A DNA stretch of 64,000 nucleotides from Thalassobaculum sp965228445 (GCA_965228445.1 OZ245813.1:1116001-1180000), one strand, 5' to 3'; positions 16,961-25,546 are shown, numbered from the stretch's first letter. Made by a program: numbers and translations. Notes: a model not told the origin generated them from the sequence alone.

Positions 16961-18058
16961 ATGGCCCTGATCAACGGAACCGTCGCCTCCGAAACCATCG
17001 TTGGCACCATTGAGAACGATACCGTCCTGGGCAATGCGGGTAACGACTTCATCCAGGGCCTCAATGCTGCGGACCTCCTGTACGGAAACGGCGACGCCGA
17101 TACGATTCAGGGCAATGCCGGCGATGACACGATCTTCGGCGGCCAGGACAACGACGCCCTGTCCGGCAGTCAGGGCGAGGACATCGTCTATGGCAATGAC
17201 GGCGACGACACGATCCAGGGCGGTGACGCGATCGACTCGCTGTATGGCGGCCAGGGCAACGACATCGTCAGCGGCGGTGTCGGCAACGACGTGATCATGG
17301 GCAATCTCGGCAACGACACCCTGTCCGGCAACGGCAACGACGACCTCATGTACGGCGGCGCCGGTATCGACCGGATGAGCGGGGGAACCGGGAACGACAC
17401 GATGTCCGGGGGCGACGAAGGCGACTACATGGCCGGCGACGATGGTGACGATCTCATCTACGGCAACAAGGGATCGGACATCATCTTCGGCGGTGCCGGC
17501 GTCGACAGCCTGTATGGCGGCCAGGACAATGACGAGGTCTATGCGGATGCCTCGTCCAGCACCAGCACCGACGCCGATGTCCTGTACGGCAACTTCGGCA
17601 ACGACACGCTGGTCGGCTCCTACGGCAACAACACGATCTATGGCGGTCAGGACAACGACGTCATCTCCGGGTCCCGAGGCAACGACGTGCTCTACGGCAA
17701 CCGGGGGGACGACCTCCTCGACGGCACGGTTAGCGGCTCCGACACCCTGGTCGCCGATTCCGACACGCTGTACGGCGGCAGCGGGCTCGATACCTTCGTC
17801 GTCGACGGCGACCAGCGGAACTATGCCGAAGTCGACGTCATCGCCGATTTCGTGGTCGGCGAGTTCATCGACGTGTCCGGCGCCTTTGCCTCAGGGGTTT
17901 CGGGATCGACCCTCTACATGCAGCTTATCGATGACGGCGACGACATGCTGCTGCGGATCGACCCCGACACATCCGGATCGACCTACGACTACAGCGATGC
18001 GGTGCGGCTCGTAGGGATCCAGGATATCGGCCTCACGGATATTAATTTCATCTTTTGA
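16961..18058 (+). CDS. RTX nonapeptide-repeat calcium-binding protein, likely type I secreted
   Basis: Almost the whole 365-residue protein is hemolysin-type GGxGxDxUx nonapeptides, from about residue 20 to 275. No enzymatic domain is visible. Such repeats form Ca2+-bound beta-rolls and leave the cell through type I secretion. The C-terminal ~90 residues (including ADFVVGEFIDVSG) and the hydrophobic end DINFIF resemble a T1SS signal. Tyrosine-glycine steps occur at residues 41, 77, 95, 131, 167 and 185, all in one 18-residue register. A 6-residue shift in the Ser/Thr insert near 197-203 moves later steps to 209, 227 and 245. No exporter genes are adjacent. The preceding 100 bases are AT-rich, so it has its own promoter. 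Confidence 0.9.
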   Translation: MALINGTVASETIVGTIENDTVLGNAGNDFIQGLNAADLLYGNGDADTIQGNAGDDTIFGGQDNDALSGSQGEDIVYGNDGDDTIQGGDAIDSLYGGQGNDIVSGGVGNDVIMGNLGNDTLSGNGNDDLMYGGAGIDRMSGGTGNDTMSGGDEGDYMAGDDGDDLIYGNKGSDIIFGGAGVDSLYGGQDNDEVYADASSSTSTDADVLYGNFGNDTLVGSYGNNTIYGGQDNDVISGSRGNDVLYGNRGDDLLDGTVSGSDTLVADSDTLYGGSGLDTFVVDGDQRNYAEVDVIADFVVGEFIDVSGAFASGVSGSTLYMQLIDDGDDMLLRIDPDTSGSTYDYSDAVRLVGIQDIGLTDINFIF

Positions 18059-18074
18059 CGCCCCGAATGCACGC

Positions 18075-18097
18075 AAGTCGACGGCTGATCGCGACTT
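18075..18097 (+). terminator. Weak possible terminator after the RTX gene
   Basis: AAGTCG (18075-18080) pairs with CGACTT (18092-18097), and an AT-rich tail with ATTTTA follows at 18108-18113. The stem is short and the T-run is not adjacent, so this is tentative. Confidence 0.3.
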
Positions 18098-18187
18098 AAT
18101 CAATTGAATTTTAGGTACATTCGCTGATACTGTTTCCTGGTGGGGAATGAGAGACTTCGGCCTGAAGTCTTAATCGGTGGGACGGCA

Positions 18188-18880
18188 ATGTCCGATGACG
18201 AGCGGCTGAGCGATATCGATCGCCGCAGCCTGAGAATATTGGCGCAGTCGAGCAAGAGCTCCGCCTCAGGAGCGCGGCTGACCGAGCGGCTGGAACGCGC
18301 GGCTGAGTCCGGACTTCGACAGGACTATCAGCGAGCCGAGCAGACCTTCGACAGCCTGCCCCCCGAAGACCGCCTGATGATCAGCGCCAAGGCCGAGAAA
18401 CAGGCTACCACCGAGCGCGATCTGCTGGACCGCCGCCGCCGTGCCGCACCTCCCCCCACCGGCAAGGCCGATCCGTCGCCGGGCGGCAGACGCCCGCTGA
18501 ACGACGACGAGCCGCTGCAGTGGAAACCGATCTTCCAGGAAGCGCCTCAGGACTCCCCGCCCCCACCGCCGAGAAAGCCCGCCCGCACCGCGAAGCGTCC
18601 GGCCGTCGAGGAGCAGGAGGACGGCATGACCTGGAAGCTCGGCGCCATCCCGGGCAACCCCAAGATGCCGACCGTCGGCCGCACCGCCAAGGCGGCACCT
18701 CCCAAACCGGCGCCGCAGCCCGCTGGCGACTGGGAGGACGATCAGAAGGACTGGGACTGGCGGAAGATCCCGGAGGACCCGGTGCTCAACGGCGGCCGCA
18801 AGAAGTCCGCCGCCCTCGACCCGGTGGCCGAGTTGCGGCAGCAGATGCTCGGGCTCGACGCCAAATACGGCAAACGCTGA
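18188..18880 (+). CDS. Hypothetical proline-rich protein, probably disordered
   Basis: The 230-residue product is not recognised. It starts MSDDERLSDIDRRSL, has an amphipathic helical first 75 residues, then a long low-complexity stretch rich in Pro, Lys and Arg (PPPPPRKPARTAKR near residue 135), and ends with Trp-rich DWEDDQKDWDWRKIP followed by LRQQMLGLDAKYGKR. Such composition suggests a cytoplasmic scaffold or binding protein. ATG 18188 is preferred over the in-frame GTG at 18140 because GGTGGGA lies five bases upstream. GC-rich third positions support real coding. Confidence 0.65.
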   Translation: MSDDERLSDIDRRSLRILAQSSKSSASGARLTERLERAAESGLRQDYQRAEQTFDSLPPEDRLMISAKAEKQATTERDLLDRRRRAAPPPTGKADPSPGGRRPLNDDEPLQWKPIFQEAPQDSPPPPPRKPARTAKRPAVEEQEDGMTWKLGAIPGNPKMPTVGRTAKAAPPKPAPQPAGDWEDDQKDWDWRKIPEDPVLNGGRKKSAALDPVAELRQQMLGLDAKYGKR

Positions 18881-18922
18881 GCCGCCCCGTTCCCAGTCAC
18901 TCCGTTCCCAGTCGCCATGATC

Positions 18923-20089
18923 TCAGTAGCTGCGGGGCAGCCCCAGAACCCGCTCGGCGATGAAGCATTTGATCAGCTCCGGCGAGACCGGCGCGATCCG
19001 GGTGATCAGCACCTCGCGGAAATAGCGCTCCACGTCGTACTCCGCCGCATAGCCCATGCCGCCGAGCGTCATCACGGCACGCTCACAGGCCCGGAACGCC
19101 GCCTCACCCGCGAGATACTTGGCTGAGTTCGCCTCGGCTCCGCACGGCGCACCCGAATCGTACAGCGCGGCCGCCTTCAGCACCATCAGCCAGGCCGCCT
19201 CCAGCGCCATCCAGCACTCGGCAAGCGGATGCTGGATCGCCTGGTTCTGGCCGATCGGCCGGCCGAACACCTCGCGCTCGCGGGCGTAGGTTGTGGCCGC
19301 CTCCAGCGCCTGCCGTCCGACACCGATCGCCTCGGCGGCGATCAGGATCCGCTCCGGGTTGAGCCCATGCAGCAGGCAGCGGAACCCCTGCCCCTCCTCG
19401 CCGATCCGGTCCTCCACGGACACTTCCAGCCCGTCGATGAACAGCATGTTGGAGTCGACCGCATGGCGGCCCATCTTGTCGATCGCCCGGACCTCGACCT
19501 TGCTGCGGTCGAGCGGGGCGTAGAACAGGGTCAGGCCGTCGGTCGGTTTCGCTCCTGCCTCCACCGGGCTGGTCCGGGCGATGATCAGCACCCGGTCCGC
19601 CTCCTGGGCGGTCGAGGTCCAGATCTTGCGCCCGCTGATCCGGTAGATGTCGCCATCGCGCTCGGCCCGGGTCTTCAGCCGGCCGGTGTCGAGCCCCGAG
19701 TCCGGCTCCGTCACGCCGAAGCAGCCCCGCTCCTCGCCCGCGATCAGCGGCGGCAGGAAGCGCTGGCGCTGCTCGGGCGTGCCGAAGACGACGACCGGGT
19801 GCAGACCGAAGATGTTGATGTGGATCGACGAGGCGGCCGCCATCGCGCCCGGCGAGTGGGCCACCCGCTCCATCATCAGCGCGGCCTCGGTGACACCCAG
19901 GCCGGCGCCGCCGACCTCCTCGGGCATGGCGATGCCGAGCCATCCGCCCTCCGCCATGGCGCCGGCGAACTCGTGCGGGAAGACGGCCGTCGCATCCTTG
20001 TCGCGCCAGTAGGCAGCATCGAACCGGTCGGCGATCCGACCGACGGCGGCGACCAGCTCCTGCTGGTCGTCGGTCAACAGGAAGCTCAC
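18923..20089 (-). CDS. Acyl-CoA dehydrogenase
   Basis: This 388-residue FAD-dependent acyl-CoA dehydrogenase has the full three-domain fold. Its N-terminal helices begin FLLTDDQQELV, the middle domain carries GCFGVTEPDSGLD, and near the C-terminus is GGMGYAAEYDVERYFRE, whose Glu in AEYDVER sits where the catalytic base is found in medium-chain enzymes. The GTG start at 20089 overlaps the stop of the upstream amidase (GTGA), indicating translational coupling. A start at 20113 would lie inside the amidase gene. The acyl substrate is unknown. Being the last gene of an amidase-amidase-dehydrogenase operon suggests it oxidises a CoA-activated acid released by amide cleavage. Confidence 0.9.
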   Translation of the reverse strand: MSFLLTDDQQELVAAVGRIADRFDAAYWRDKDATAVFPHEFAGAMAEGGWLGIAMPEEVGGAGLGVTEAALMMERVAHSPGAMAAASSIHINIFGLHPVVVFGTPEQRQRFLPPLIAGEERGCFGVTEPDSGLDTGRLKTRAERDGDIYRISGRKIWTSTAQEADRVLIIARTSPVEAGAKPTDGLTLFYAPLDRSKVEVRAIDKMGRHAVDSNMLFIDGLEVSVEDRIGEEGQGFRCLLHGLNPERILIAAEAIGVGRQALEAATTYAREREVFGRPIGQNQAIQHPLAECWMALEAAWLMVLKAAALYDSGAPCGAEANSAKYLAGEAAFRACERAVMTLGGMGYAAEYDVERYFREVLITRIAPVSPELIKCFIAERVLGLPRSY

Positions 20090-21513
20090 AGCGCCGGCCT
20101 CCGGTGGAACCACGGCCGGGTCTCTTCCAGTTGGGCCGCGAGCCGGAACAGAAGATCCTCGCGGCCGAAGCCGGCGCCGAAATGCACACCGATCGGCAGA
20201 CCGCGCTGCGACCAGTAGAGCGGCACCGACATGGCGGGGCAGCCGGTCATGTTGAAGTATTGGGTCACGGGCATCCTCTGCCAGACATCCTCAAGAAAAT
20301 CGTCCGCCGATCCGCAGTCGGTGCGGATCTCGCCGAGTTCGGCCGGCGGCTGGGCCAGGACGGTGGAGACCAGCACGTCATAGTCCTCGAAGAAAGTGCC
20401 GAACCGCCGGCCGAGCTGATGGAAGGCCCCGACGGCGGCGGCGTAGTCGGCGGCGGTGAGGTCGGCGGCACGCTCGGCGAAGGCCCGGGTGATGTGCTCC
20501 ACATCGCCGTCCTCCGGCGCACGGCCGAGATCGGCATAGCGCGCGTCCAGGGACAGCTTCTGGTTCGGCGCGACCACCGCGATCATCGCCGGGCCGAGCA
20601 CCTCGGTATCGACCTCGGGATGCGCCTCCTCCACCTCGTGGCCGAGCGAGCGCAGCAGGTCGACGGCATCCAGGACGGCGGCCTTGTTCACCGGATCGAG
20701 CGGCAAGCCGCCCAGCCCGGTGACGTGGTAGGCGATCCTCAGCTTGCCCGGATCGGCCCCGACCTCGTCCAGATACGGCCGGGCCGGCGGCCGGCAGGCA
20801 TAGGGATCGCCCGGCTCCGCGCCCTGGGTGGCGTCCAGCATGGCGGCACTGTCCCGCACGCTGCGCGACAGCACGTGCTGGGAGGCGAGACCGGCCCAGC
20901 CCTCGCCGACGAACGGGCCGAAGGGATTGCGCCCCCGGCTCGGCTTCAGGCCGAACAGCCCGCAATTGGCCGCCGGGATGCGGATCGACCCGCCGCCGTC
21001 GCTCGCATGCCCCATGGGCACAATCCCGGCAGCGACCGCGGCCGCCGTTCCGCCTGAGGAGCCGCCGGCCGACCGCTCCAGGTTCCAGGGATTGCGCGTC
21101 GGTCCATAGGCCTCGGTCTCGGTCGAGATGCTGATGCCGAATTCCGAGGTGGTGGTCCGGGCGACCGGGATCGCGCCGGTCTCCTTGACCCGCCGGGTAT
21201 GGGTGAAGTCGGTCGGGGCGACGAAACCGCGGTACAGGTTGGAGCCCGCCTCCGCCGGCCAGCCTTCCTGCCAGCAGCCGAGATCCTTGAAGACGAAGGG
21301 CACGCCGGCGAAGGGGCCCTTGCCGACCGGTCCGGCCGCCTGCTCCCGGGCAACCTCGTCGCGGCGGGCGACGATGGCGTTGATCTGCGGGTTGACCGCG
21401 TCGGCCCGGTCCAGCGCGGCCTCGACCACCTCGGCGGACGACAACTGGCCGTCGCGGATCAGTTTCGCCAGGCCGAGCGCATCCTGCTCGACATACTCCT
21501 CGAAGCTGATCAT
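20086..21513 (-). CDS. NylA-like amidase, tandem copy 1
   Basis: This 475-residue amidase signature enzyme resembles 6-aminohexanoate-cyclic-dimer hydrolase (NylA). The triad is Lys76 (VFKDLG), cis-Ser at 152-153 (GGSSGGTAAA) and nucleophile Ser176 (SDGGGSIRIP). The ATG at 21513 is used because it lies only 4 bases past the stop of the upstream paralogue and gives a protein of exactly the same length. The longer in-frame extension would run through that gene. The 3' end overlaps the dehydrogenase start. NylA-like annotation reflects sequence family only. Natural substrates may be cyclic or linear amides. Confidence 0.9.
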   Translation of the reverse strand: MISFEEYVEQDALGLAKLIRDGQLSSAEVVEAALDRADAVNPQINAIVARRDEVAREQAAGPVGKGPFAGVPFVFKDLGCWQEGWPAEAGSNLYRGFVAPTDFTHTRRVKETGAIPVARTTTSEFGISISTETEAYGPTRNPWNLERSAGGSSGGTAAAVAAGIVPMGHASDGGGSIRIPAANCGLFGLKPSRGRNPFGPFVGEGWAGLASQHVLSRSVRDSAAMLDATQGAEPGDPYACRPPARPYLDEVGADPGKLRIAYHVTGLGGLPLDPVNKAAVLDAVDLLRSLGHEVEEAHPEVDTEVLGPAMIAVVAPNQKLSLDARYADLGRAPEDGDVEHITRAFAERAADLTAADYAAAVGAFHQLGRRFGTFFEDYDVLVSTVLAQPPAELGEIRTDCGSADDFLEDVWQRMPVTQYFNMTGCPAMSVPLYWSQRGLPIGVHFGAGFGREDLLFRLAAQLEETRPWFHRRPAL

Positions 21514-21517
21514 GGGG

Positions 21518-22945
21518 TCAGATCTCCGGCCGCCGCTCGGCCCAGGAATGTGCCTGTTCCACCTGCCCGGCGAGGCGCAGCAGAACATCCTCGCGACCGA
21601 AGGCTGCGCCCACATGGATGCCGATCGGCAGGCCGTCGCCACTCCAGGCGAGCGGCAGGGACATCGCCGGCGTGCCGGTCATGTTGGCCAGCGGCGTCAC
21701 GGGCATCTCGTCTGCCAGGGTGGTGACGAAATCGTCCAGGTCGCGCTCATCCTGGCGCAGGAAGCCGATCGGGCGCGGCGGGTTGCGCAGCACGGTCGAC
21801 AGCATCACGTCGTAGCGCTCGTAGAACGCGGCGAGCTGGCGACCGGCCTTATGGATCGCGGCGACGGCGGCGGCGTAGTCGGCCGCCATGCGCTCCCGGC
21901 CATGCTTCGCCCAGGCCCAGGTGACCTTCTCCAGGCCCTCGCCGTCCGGATCCTTGTCGAGTTGGGCGTAGCGCGCGGAGATGCCGACCCAGAGATTGCC
22001 GGCGATGATCACGGTGAGGGCGTCGCGCAGGGCGTCGGTATCGACCTGCGGCATGGCCTCCTCGACCTCGTGGCCGAGATCGGCGAACAGCTTGGCGGCG
22101 GCCTCGGCGGCCGCCTTGTTCTCCGGGTTCAGCGGTGTGCCGTCCAGCCCGGTCAGGTGCAGGGCGACCCGCAACTTGCCCGGATCGCGCCCGACCTCGG
22201 CCAGATAGGGCCCCTCGGGCGCTGGCGCGCCATAGGGATCGCCCGGCGCGGGTCCGTGGGTGACGTCCAGCAGTGCCGCGCTGTCGCGCACGCTGCGGCT
22301 GACCACATGGCCGGTGGCGAGCCCGGCCCAGCCCTCGCCGACGATCGGGCCGGACGGGTTGCGCGCCCGGGTCGGCTTCAGGCCGAAGAGCCCGCAATTG
22401 GCGGCCGGAATGCGGATCGAGCCGCCGCCGTCGGTGGCATGGGCCACCGGCACGATACCGGCCGCCACGGCCGCCGCCGCGCCGCCGGAGGAGCCGCCGG
22501 CCGAATGGTCGAGGTTCCACGGGTTTCGGGTCGGGCCGTTGGCAACGGGCTCGGTGGTCCAGGAGATGCCGAGCTCCGGCGTGTTGGTGCGCCCGAAGAT
22601 CACCAACCCGGCATCCTCGGCCCGCTCGGTGTAGGTGAAGTCGATCGGCCCGACGAAGTCCTTCCACAGGCGCGAGCCGTTGCCCATGGAGACGCCCGCC
22701 TGCATGGCGCCGAGATCCTTCAGCAGGAACGGCACCCCGGCGAGCGGGCCCTGGGGCAGTCCGGCGGCGACGCGGCCGCGGGCCGCCCCGTCGTTGCGGG
22801 AGACGATGGCGTTGATCGTCGGGTTGACCGCATCGGCCCGCGCCAGAGCGGAATCGAGCACATCGCTGGCGCTCACCTCCCCCTCGCGGATCAGCTCGGC
22901 CAGGGCCAGGGCGTCATGGGTCATGTACTCGGCGAACGCGGCCAT
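21518..22945 (-). CDS. NylA-like amidase, tandem copy 2
   Basis: This is a paralogue of the next downstream gene, with the same length (475 residues) and the same triad positions: Lys76 (LLKDLG), Ser152-153 (GGSSGGAAAA) and Ser176 (TDGGGSIRIP). The first 180 residues align without gaps, and blocks such as YGPTRNPWNL/NGPTRNPWNL and AANCGLFGLKP recur. ATG 22945 is preferred to one at 23002 because GGAGA stands 5 bases before it and the protein then matches its twin. The substrate-pocket segment after Lys76 differs (LGAMQAG against LGCWQEG), so the twins likely act on different amides. It probably heads the operon. Confidence 0.9.
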   Translation of the reverse strand: MAAFAEYMTHDALALAELIREGEVSASDVLDSALARADAVNPTINAIVSRNDGAARGRVAAGLPQGPLAGVPFLLKDLGAMQAGVSMGNGSRLWKDFVGPIDFTYTERAEDAGLVIFGRTNTPELGISWTTEPVANGPTRNPWNLDHSAGGSSGGAAAAVAAGIVPVAHATDGGGSIRIPAANCGLFGLKPTRARNPSGPIVGEGWAGLATGHVVSRSVRDSAALLDVTHGPAPGDPYGAPAPEGPYLAEVGRDPGKLRVALHLTGLDGTPLNPENKAAAEAAAKLFADLGHEVEEAMPQVDTDALRDALTVIIAGNLWVGISARYAQLDKDPDGEGLEKVTWAWAKHGRERMAADYAAAVAAIHKAGRQLAAFYERYDVMLSTVLRNPPRPIGFLRQDERDLDDFVTTLADEMPVTPLANMTGTPAMSLPLAWSGDGLPIGIHVGAAFGREDVLLRLAGQVEQAHSWAERRPEI

Positions 22946-23073
22946 GGGGATCTCCGAAGAAGCGGCGCCGGACGGCGCAGGGGGACGGTCCAGATACGAC
23001 AAGGGCGGGACTCACGCCCCGCCCATGTTCGCCCCAGTTCTACGGCACTTCAACCGGTCGCGAGGACCGGCGC

Positions 23074-23589
23074 TCAGGCCATGGTGCCGCGGATCGGATA
23101 GCCGTCCTTGCCGAGCTTCAGCCCGCGCACCACCCAGTCGAGCTCCGGCCGCACGAAGGGGGCGTTGGCGATCTCCACGATCTGAAGGTCGCCCTCGGGC
23201 GTGACGACGAACAGGCCCGGCTCGGGAAACGGCCGGTCGGTCTCGGTGTCGCTGCGCGGGGTGGAGATGTAGAGCCCGAGATCGCGCATCTGCTCGACGC
23301 TCAGGTCGTAACCCACCGGCATGGTCAGGCCGACCTCCTTGGCGAAGGCCTCAGCCTTCTCCTGCGGGTCGCCGGAGACGGCCACCACCTCGGCGCCGAG
23401 TTCGGCGAACTCGCCCAGCTTGGCCTCGACCTTGGCGAGATAGGCCTTGCAGATCGGACAGTGCAGGCCGCGATAGACGAAGATCGCCTGCCACCCGTCC
23501 CGCTTGCCGCCCAGGGTCACCTTGGCCCCGTCCACGGTCGCCAGAGTCATCGTCGGCAGAGCGCTGCCGGCCGGTAGTTTGCTGCTCAT
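23074..23589 (-). CDS. Peroxiredoxin-like (AhpC/TSA) protein
   Basis: This 171-residue protein with a thioredoxin fold belongs to the AhpC/TSA group. The redox motif is C-P-I-C (Cys44, Cys47) in YRGLHCPICKAYL, with the resolving partner probably Cys47, as in PrxQ-like or thiol-disulfide types. It lacks a signal peptide, so it acts in the cytoplasm. The 128-base gap to the amidases downstream leaves cotranscription possible. It is divergent from phaZ across a 207-base region. Reductase activity toward peroxides is inferred from the family. Confidence 0.82.
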   Translation of the reverse strand: MSSKLPAGSALPTMTLATVDGAKVTLGGKRDGWQAIFVYRGLHCPICKAYLAKVEAKLGEFAELGAEVVAVSGDPQEKAEAFAKEVGLTMPVGYDLSVEQMRDLGLYISTPRSDTETDRPFPEPGLFVVTPEGDLQIVEIANAPFVRPELDWVVRGLKLGKDGYPIRGTMA

Positions 23590-23680
23590 TCTGTATCCTT
23601 CCCTGCATCCAGAGTCGCATTCGGATATGGGTCCAATGCACCGGACGGACAGGAGGATACGCCGCCAATGAACGCTTTCG

Positions 23681-23710
23681 TTAAGAGACGATAAGGCATT
23701 TCGCTATATA
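23681..23710 (+). promoter_or_regulatory. Possible phaZ promoter
   Basis: TTAAGA (23681-23686) and TATATA (23705-23710) are separated by 18 bases, 87 bases before the proposed start codon. The match to the sigma-70 consensus is moderate. Confidence 0.3.
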
Positions 23711-23785
23711 AAGGGTTGCGCTGGAGGCCGTTTGGTAGTCAGCTTCCGGCCCTTTCGCACTTGCGAAATAACCGACACAATGATC

Positions 23786-23799
23786 GAGGGATCAGCTTG
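23786..23799 (+). promoter_or_regulatory. Ribosome binding site fixing a TTG start for phaZ
   Basis: GAGGG at 23786-23790 is followed by a 6-base spacer and TTG at 23797. The resulting N-terminus LLYSMYEAQR matches the usual MLYxxYE start of intracellular PHB depolymerases. The next ATG (23809) would cut off conserved residues and has no comparable site. Confidence 0.7.
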
Positions 23800-25014
23800 C
23801 TCTACTCGATGTACGAAGCCCAGCGCGCCTTCATGGCGCCCATGCGCTTCCTGACCCAGGCCTCCAAGGCCATGAACGGTCACCCCCTGGCTCCCTACTC
23901 CTACATGGCTTTCGGCAAGGCGCTCGAAGCCGGCATGGAAGTGCTGGACGGCGTCATCAAGGACCGCGGAAAGCCGGAGTGGGAGATCGATTTCGCCGAG
24001 ACCCCGGACGGTCCCGTCCCGGTCAGCTTCGACCCGGTGATCGATACCCCGTTCTGCGATCTCGTCCATGTCTTCCGTGACACCGAGCGCAAGGATCCCA
24101 AGGTCCTCCTGGTCGCTCCGGTGTCCGGCCACTACGCGACGCTGCTGCGCGGGACCGTCGAGGGTCTCATCAAGGAGCACGACGTCTACGTCACCGACTG
24201 GAAGGACGCCCGCTCGATCCCGTTGAGCGACGGCTCGTTCCATCTCGACGACTACATCGCGCTGCTGATGGAGTTCATCCGCCATCTCGGCCCCGACGTT
24301 CACATCGTCGCCGTTTGCCAGCCGGCCCCGATCGTTCTCGCGACCGTCTCGCTGATGGCGGAGATGGACGATCCGGCGCAGCCCGCCTCGATGACCCTGA
24401 TGGGCGGCCCGATCGACCCGCACGCTGCCCCGACGGTGGTCACCGAACTGGCCGATGCCCGGCCGATGAGCTGGTTCGAGACCCGCTGCATCACCCGGGT
24501 TCCGGTGTACTATCCGGGCGCGTTCCGCCGGGTGTATCCGGGCTTCATGCAGGTCGGCGCCTTCATCGCCATGAACCCGGACCGCCATGTCTCCGCCCAC
24601 CTGGCCATGTTCCGCCATCTGGTCGAGGGCGACGGCGAGTCGGCCGAGGCCAAGCAGCGGTTCTACGACGAGTACCTGTCGGTCATGGACGTGCCGGCGG
24701 AGTACTATCTCGAGACCGTGGAGCGGGTGTTCAAGGAACGCCAGCTTCCGCGCGGCATCATGAAATGGCGCGGCCAGCTGGTGAAGCCGGCGGCGATCCA
24801 GAAGACCGCCATGCTGACGATCGAGGGCGAGAAGGACGACATCTCCGCCCCCGGCCAGACGCTCGCCGCCCACGACATGACCACCGGCATTCCGAAGACC
24901 CGGCGCCGCAACCACCTGGAAAAGGCGGTCGGCCATTACGGCATCTTCAACGGCCGCAAATGGCGCGAGAACATCCTGCCGGAGATCACCAAGTTCATCC
25001 GCGAGGTCTCCTGA
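23797..25014 (+). CDS. phaZ: Intracellular poly(3-hydroxybutyrate) depolymerase
   Basis: This 405-residue intracellular PHB depolymerase of the PhaZ1 type mobilises carbon from storage granules. The nucleophile is Cys174 in VAVCQPAPI (this family uses Cys in place of the lipase Ser), and the terminal catalytic His is His380 in VGHYGIFNG. No signal peptide is present, as expected for the granule-associated form. Translation should start at TTG 23797 (see the binding site entry). Its stop overlaps the apparent start of a phosphatase-like gene (CTGA). No phaC, phaA or phasin gene is in the window. Confidence 0.92.
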   Translation: MLYSMYEAQRAFMAPMRFLTQASKAMNGHPLAPYSYMAFGKALEAGMEVLDGVIKDRGKPEWEIDFAETPDGPVPVSFDPVIDTPFCDLVHVFRDTERKDPKVLLVAPVSGHYATLLRGTVEGLIKEHDVYVTDWKDARSIPLSDGSFHLDDYIALLMEFIRHLGPDVHIVAVCQPAPIVLATVSLMAEMDDPAQPASMTLMGGPIDPHAAPTVVTELADARPMSWFETRCITRVPVYYPGAFRRVYPGFMQVGAFIAMNPDRHVSAHLAMFRHLVEGDGESAEAKQRFYDEYLSVMDVPAEYYLETVERVFKERQLPRGIMKWRGQLVKPAAIQKTAMLTIEGEKDDISAPGQTLAAHDMTTGIPKTRRRNHLEKAVGHYGIFNGRKWRENILPEITKFIREVS

Positions 25015-25490
25015 CCTACGCACTTGTCGAGATCCGGGGCGGCCCCTGGCCGGGTCGCCTCGCGATCGCCCCCCTTCCCCGCACCGATGACGATTTGGCC
25101 GCGATCCGCGCCTGGAGTGCGGATCTGGTGCTGTCGCTCGTCGAGGATGGCGAGGTCGCCGGTCTCGGCCTGCCCGAGCTGAGCGGGCGGTTCCAGGCGG
25201 CCGACCTGGCTTGCCTGCGTCTGCCGATCGCCGACTACAGCGTGCCCGACGACGCTTTCGAGACGGCATGGCCGATACATCGCGCCCGGGCTCTCGGCCT
25301 GCTGGCGGAGGGCGGCAAGGTCCTGGTGCACTGCCGGGGTGGTCAGGGCCGCAGCGGCACGATCGCTGCCGCGCTGCTGATCGCCGGCGGGCTCCCGGCG
25401 CAGGAAGCGATCGATCTGGTCCGGGCCGACAGGCCCGCGGCAATCGAAACCGCGAGCCAGGAGGCCTGGCTTCGCGCCCTTTGCCGTTAG
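25011..25490 (+). CDS. Cysteine-based protein phosphatase-like protein with apparent CTG start
   Basis: The 159-residue product carries a complete Cys-phosphatase signature HCRGGQGRSGT (Cys108, Arg114), with Asp75 or Asp80 placed to act as general acid. It is a compact dual-specificity/tyrosine-phosphatase-like domain. No ATG, GTG or TTG precedes the conserved N-terminal strand. The frame opens with CTG at 25011, which overlaps the phaZ stop as CTGA, and GAGG lies 4 bases upstream. Initiation at CTG by coupling to phaZ is therefore proposed. A GTG at 25129 would remove the first third of the domain. The substrate is unknown, and a link to PHB mobilisation is inference from coupling alone. Confidence 0.72.
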   Translation: MTYALVEIRGGPWPGRLAIAPLPRTDDDLAAIRAWSADLVLSLVEDGEVAGLGLPELSGRFQAADLACLRLPIADYSVPDDAFETAWPIHRARALGLLAEGGKVLVHCRGGQGRSGTIAAALLIAGGLPAQEAIDLVRADRPAAIETASQEAWLRALCR

Positions 25491-25546
25491 GCGCTTTGGA
25501 GCCGGAGCGCGAACGCTCGTCCGCGCCCCGGTCTCGCATCTTGGGC

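Noticed and set aside
17001..18014. Tandem repeats that could suggest a CRISPR or minisatellite
   Set aside because: The repeats are coding RTX nonapeptides with varied DNA sequence, and there are no identical repeats with unique spacers.
21128..23101. A 657-codon plus-strand frame across the twin amidases
   Set aside because: The amidase triads, ribosome sites and overlaps are all on the minus strand. The plus frame has antisense composition.
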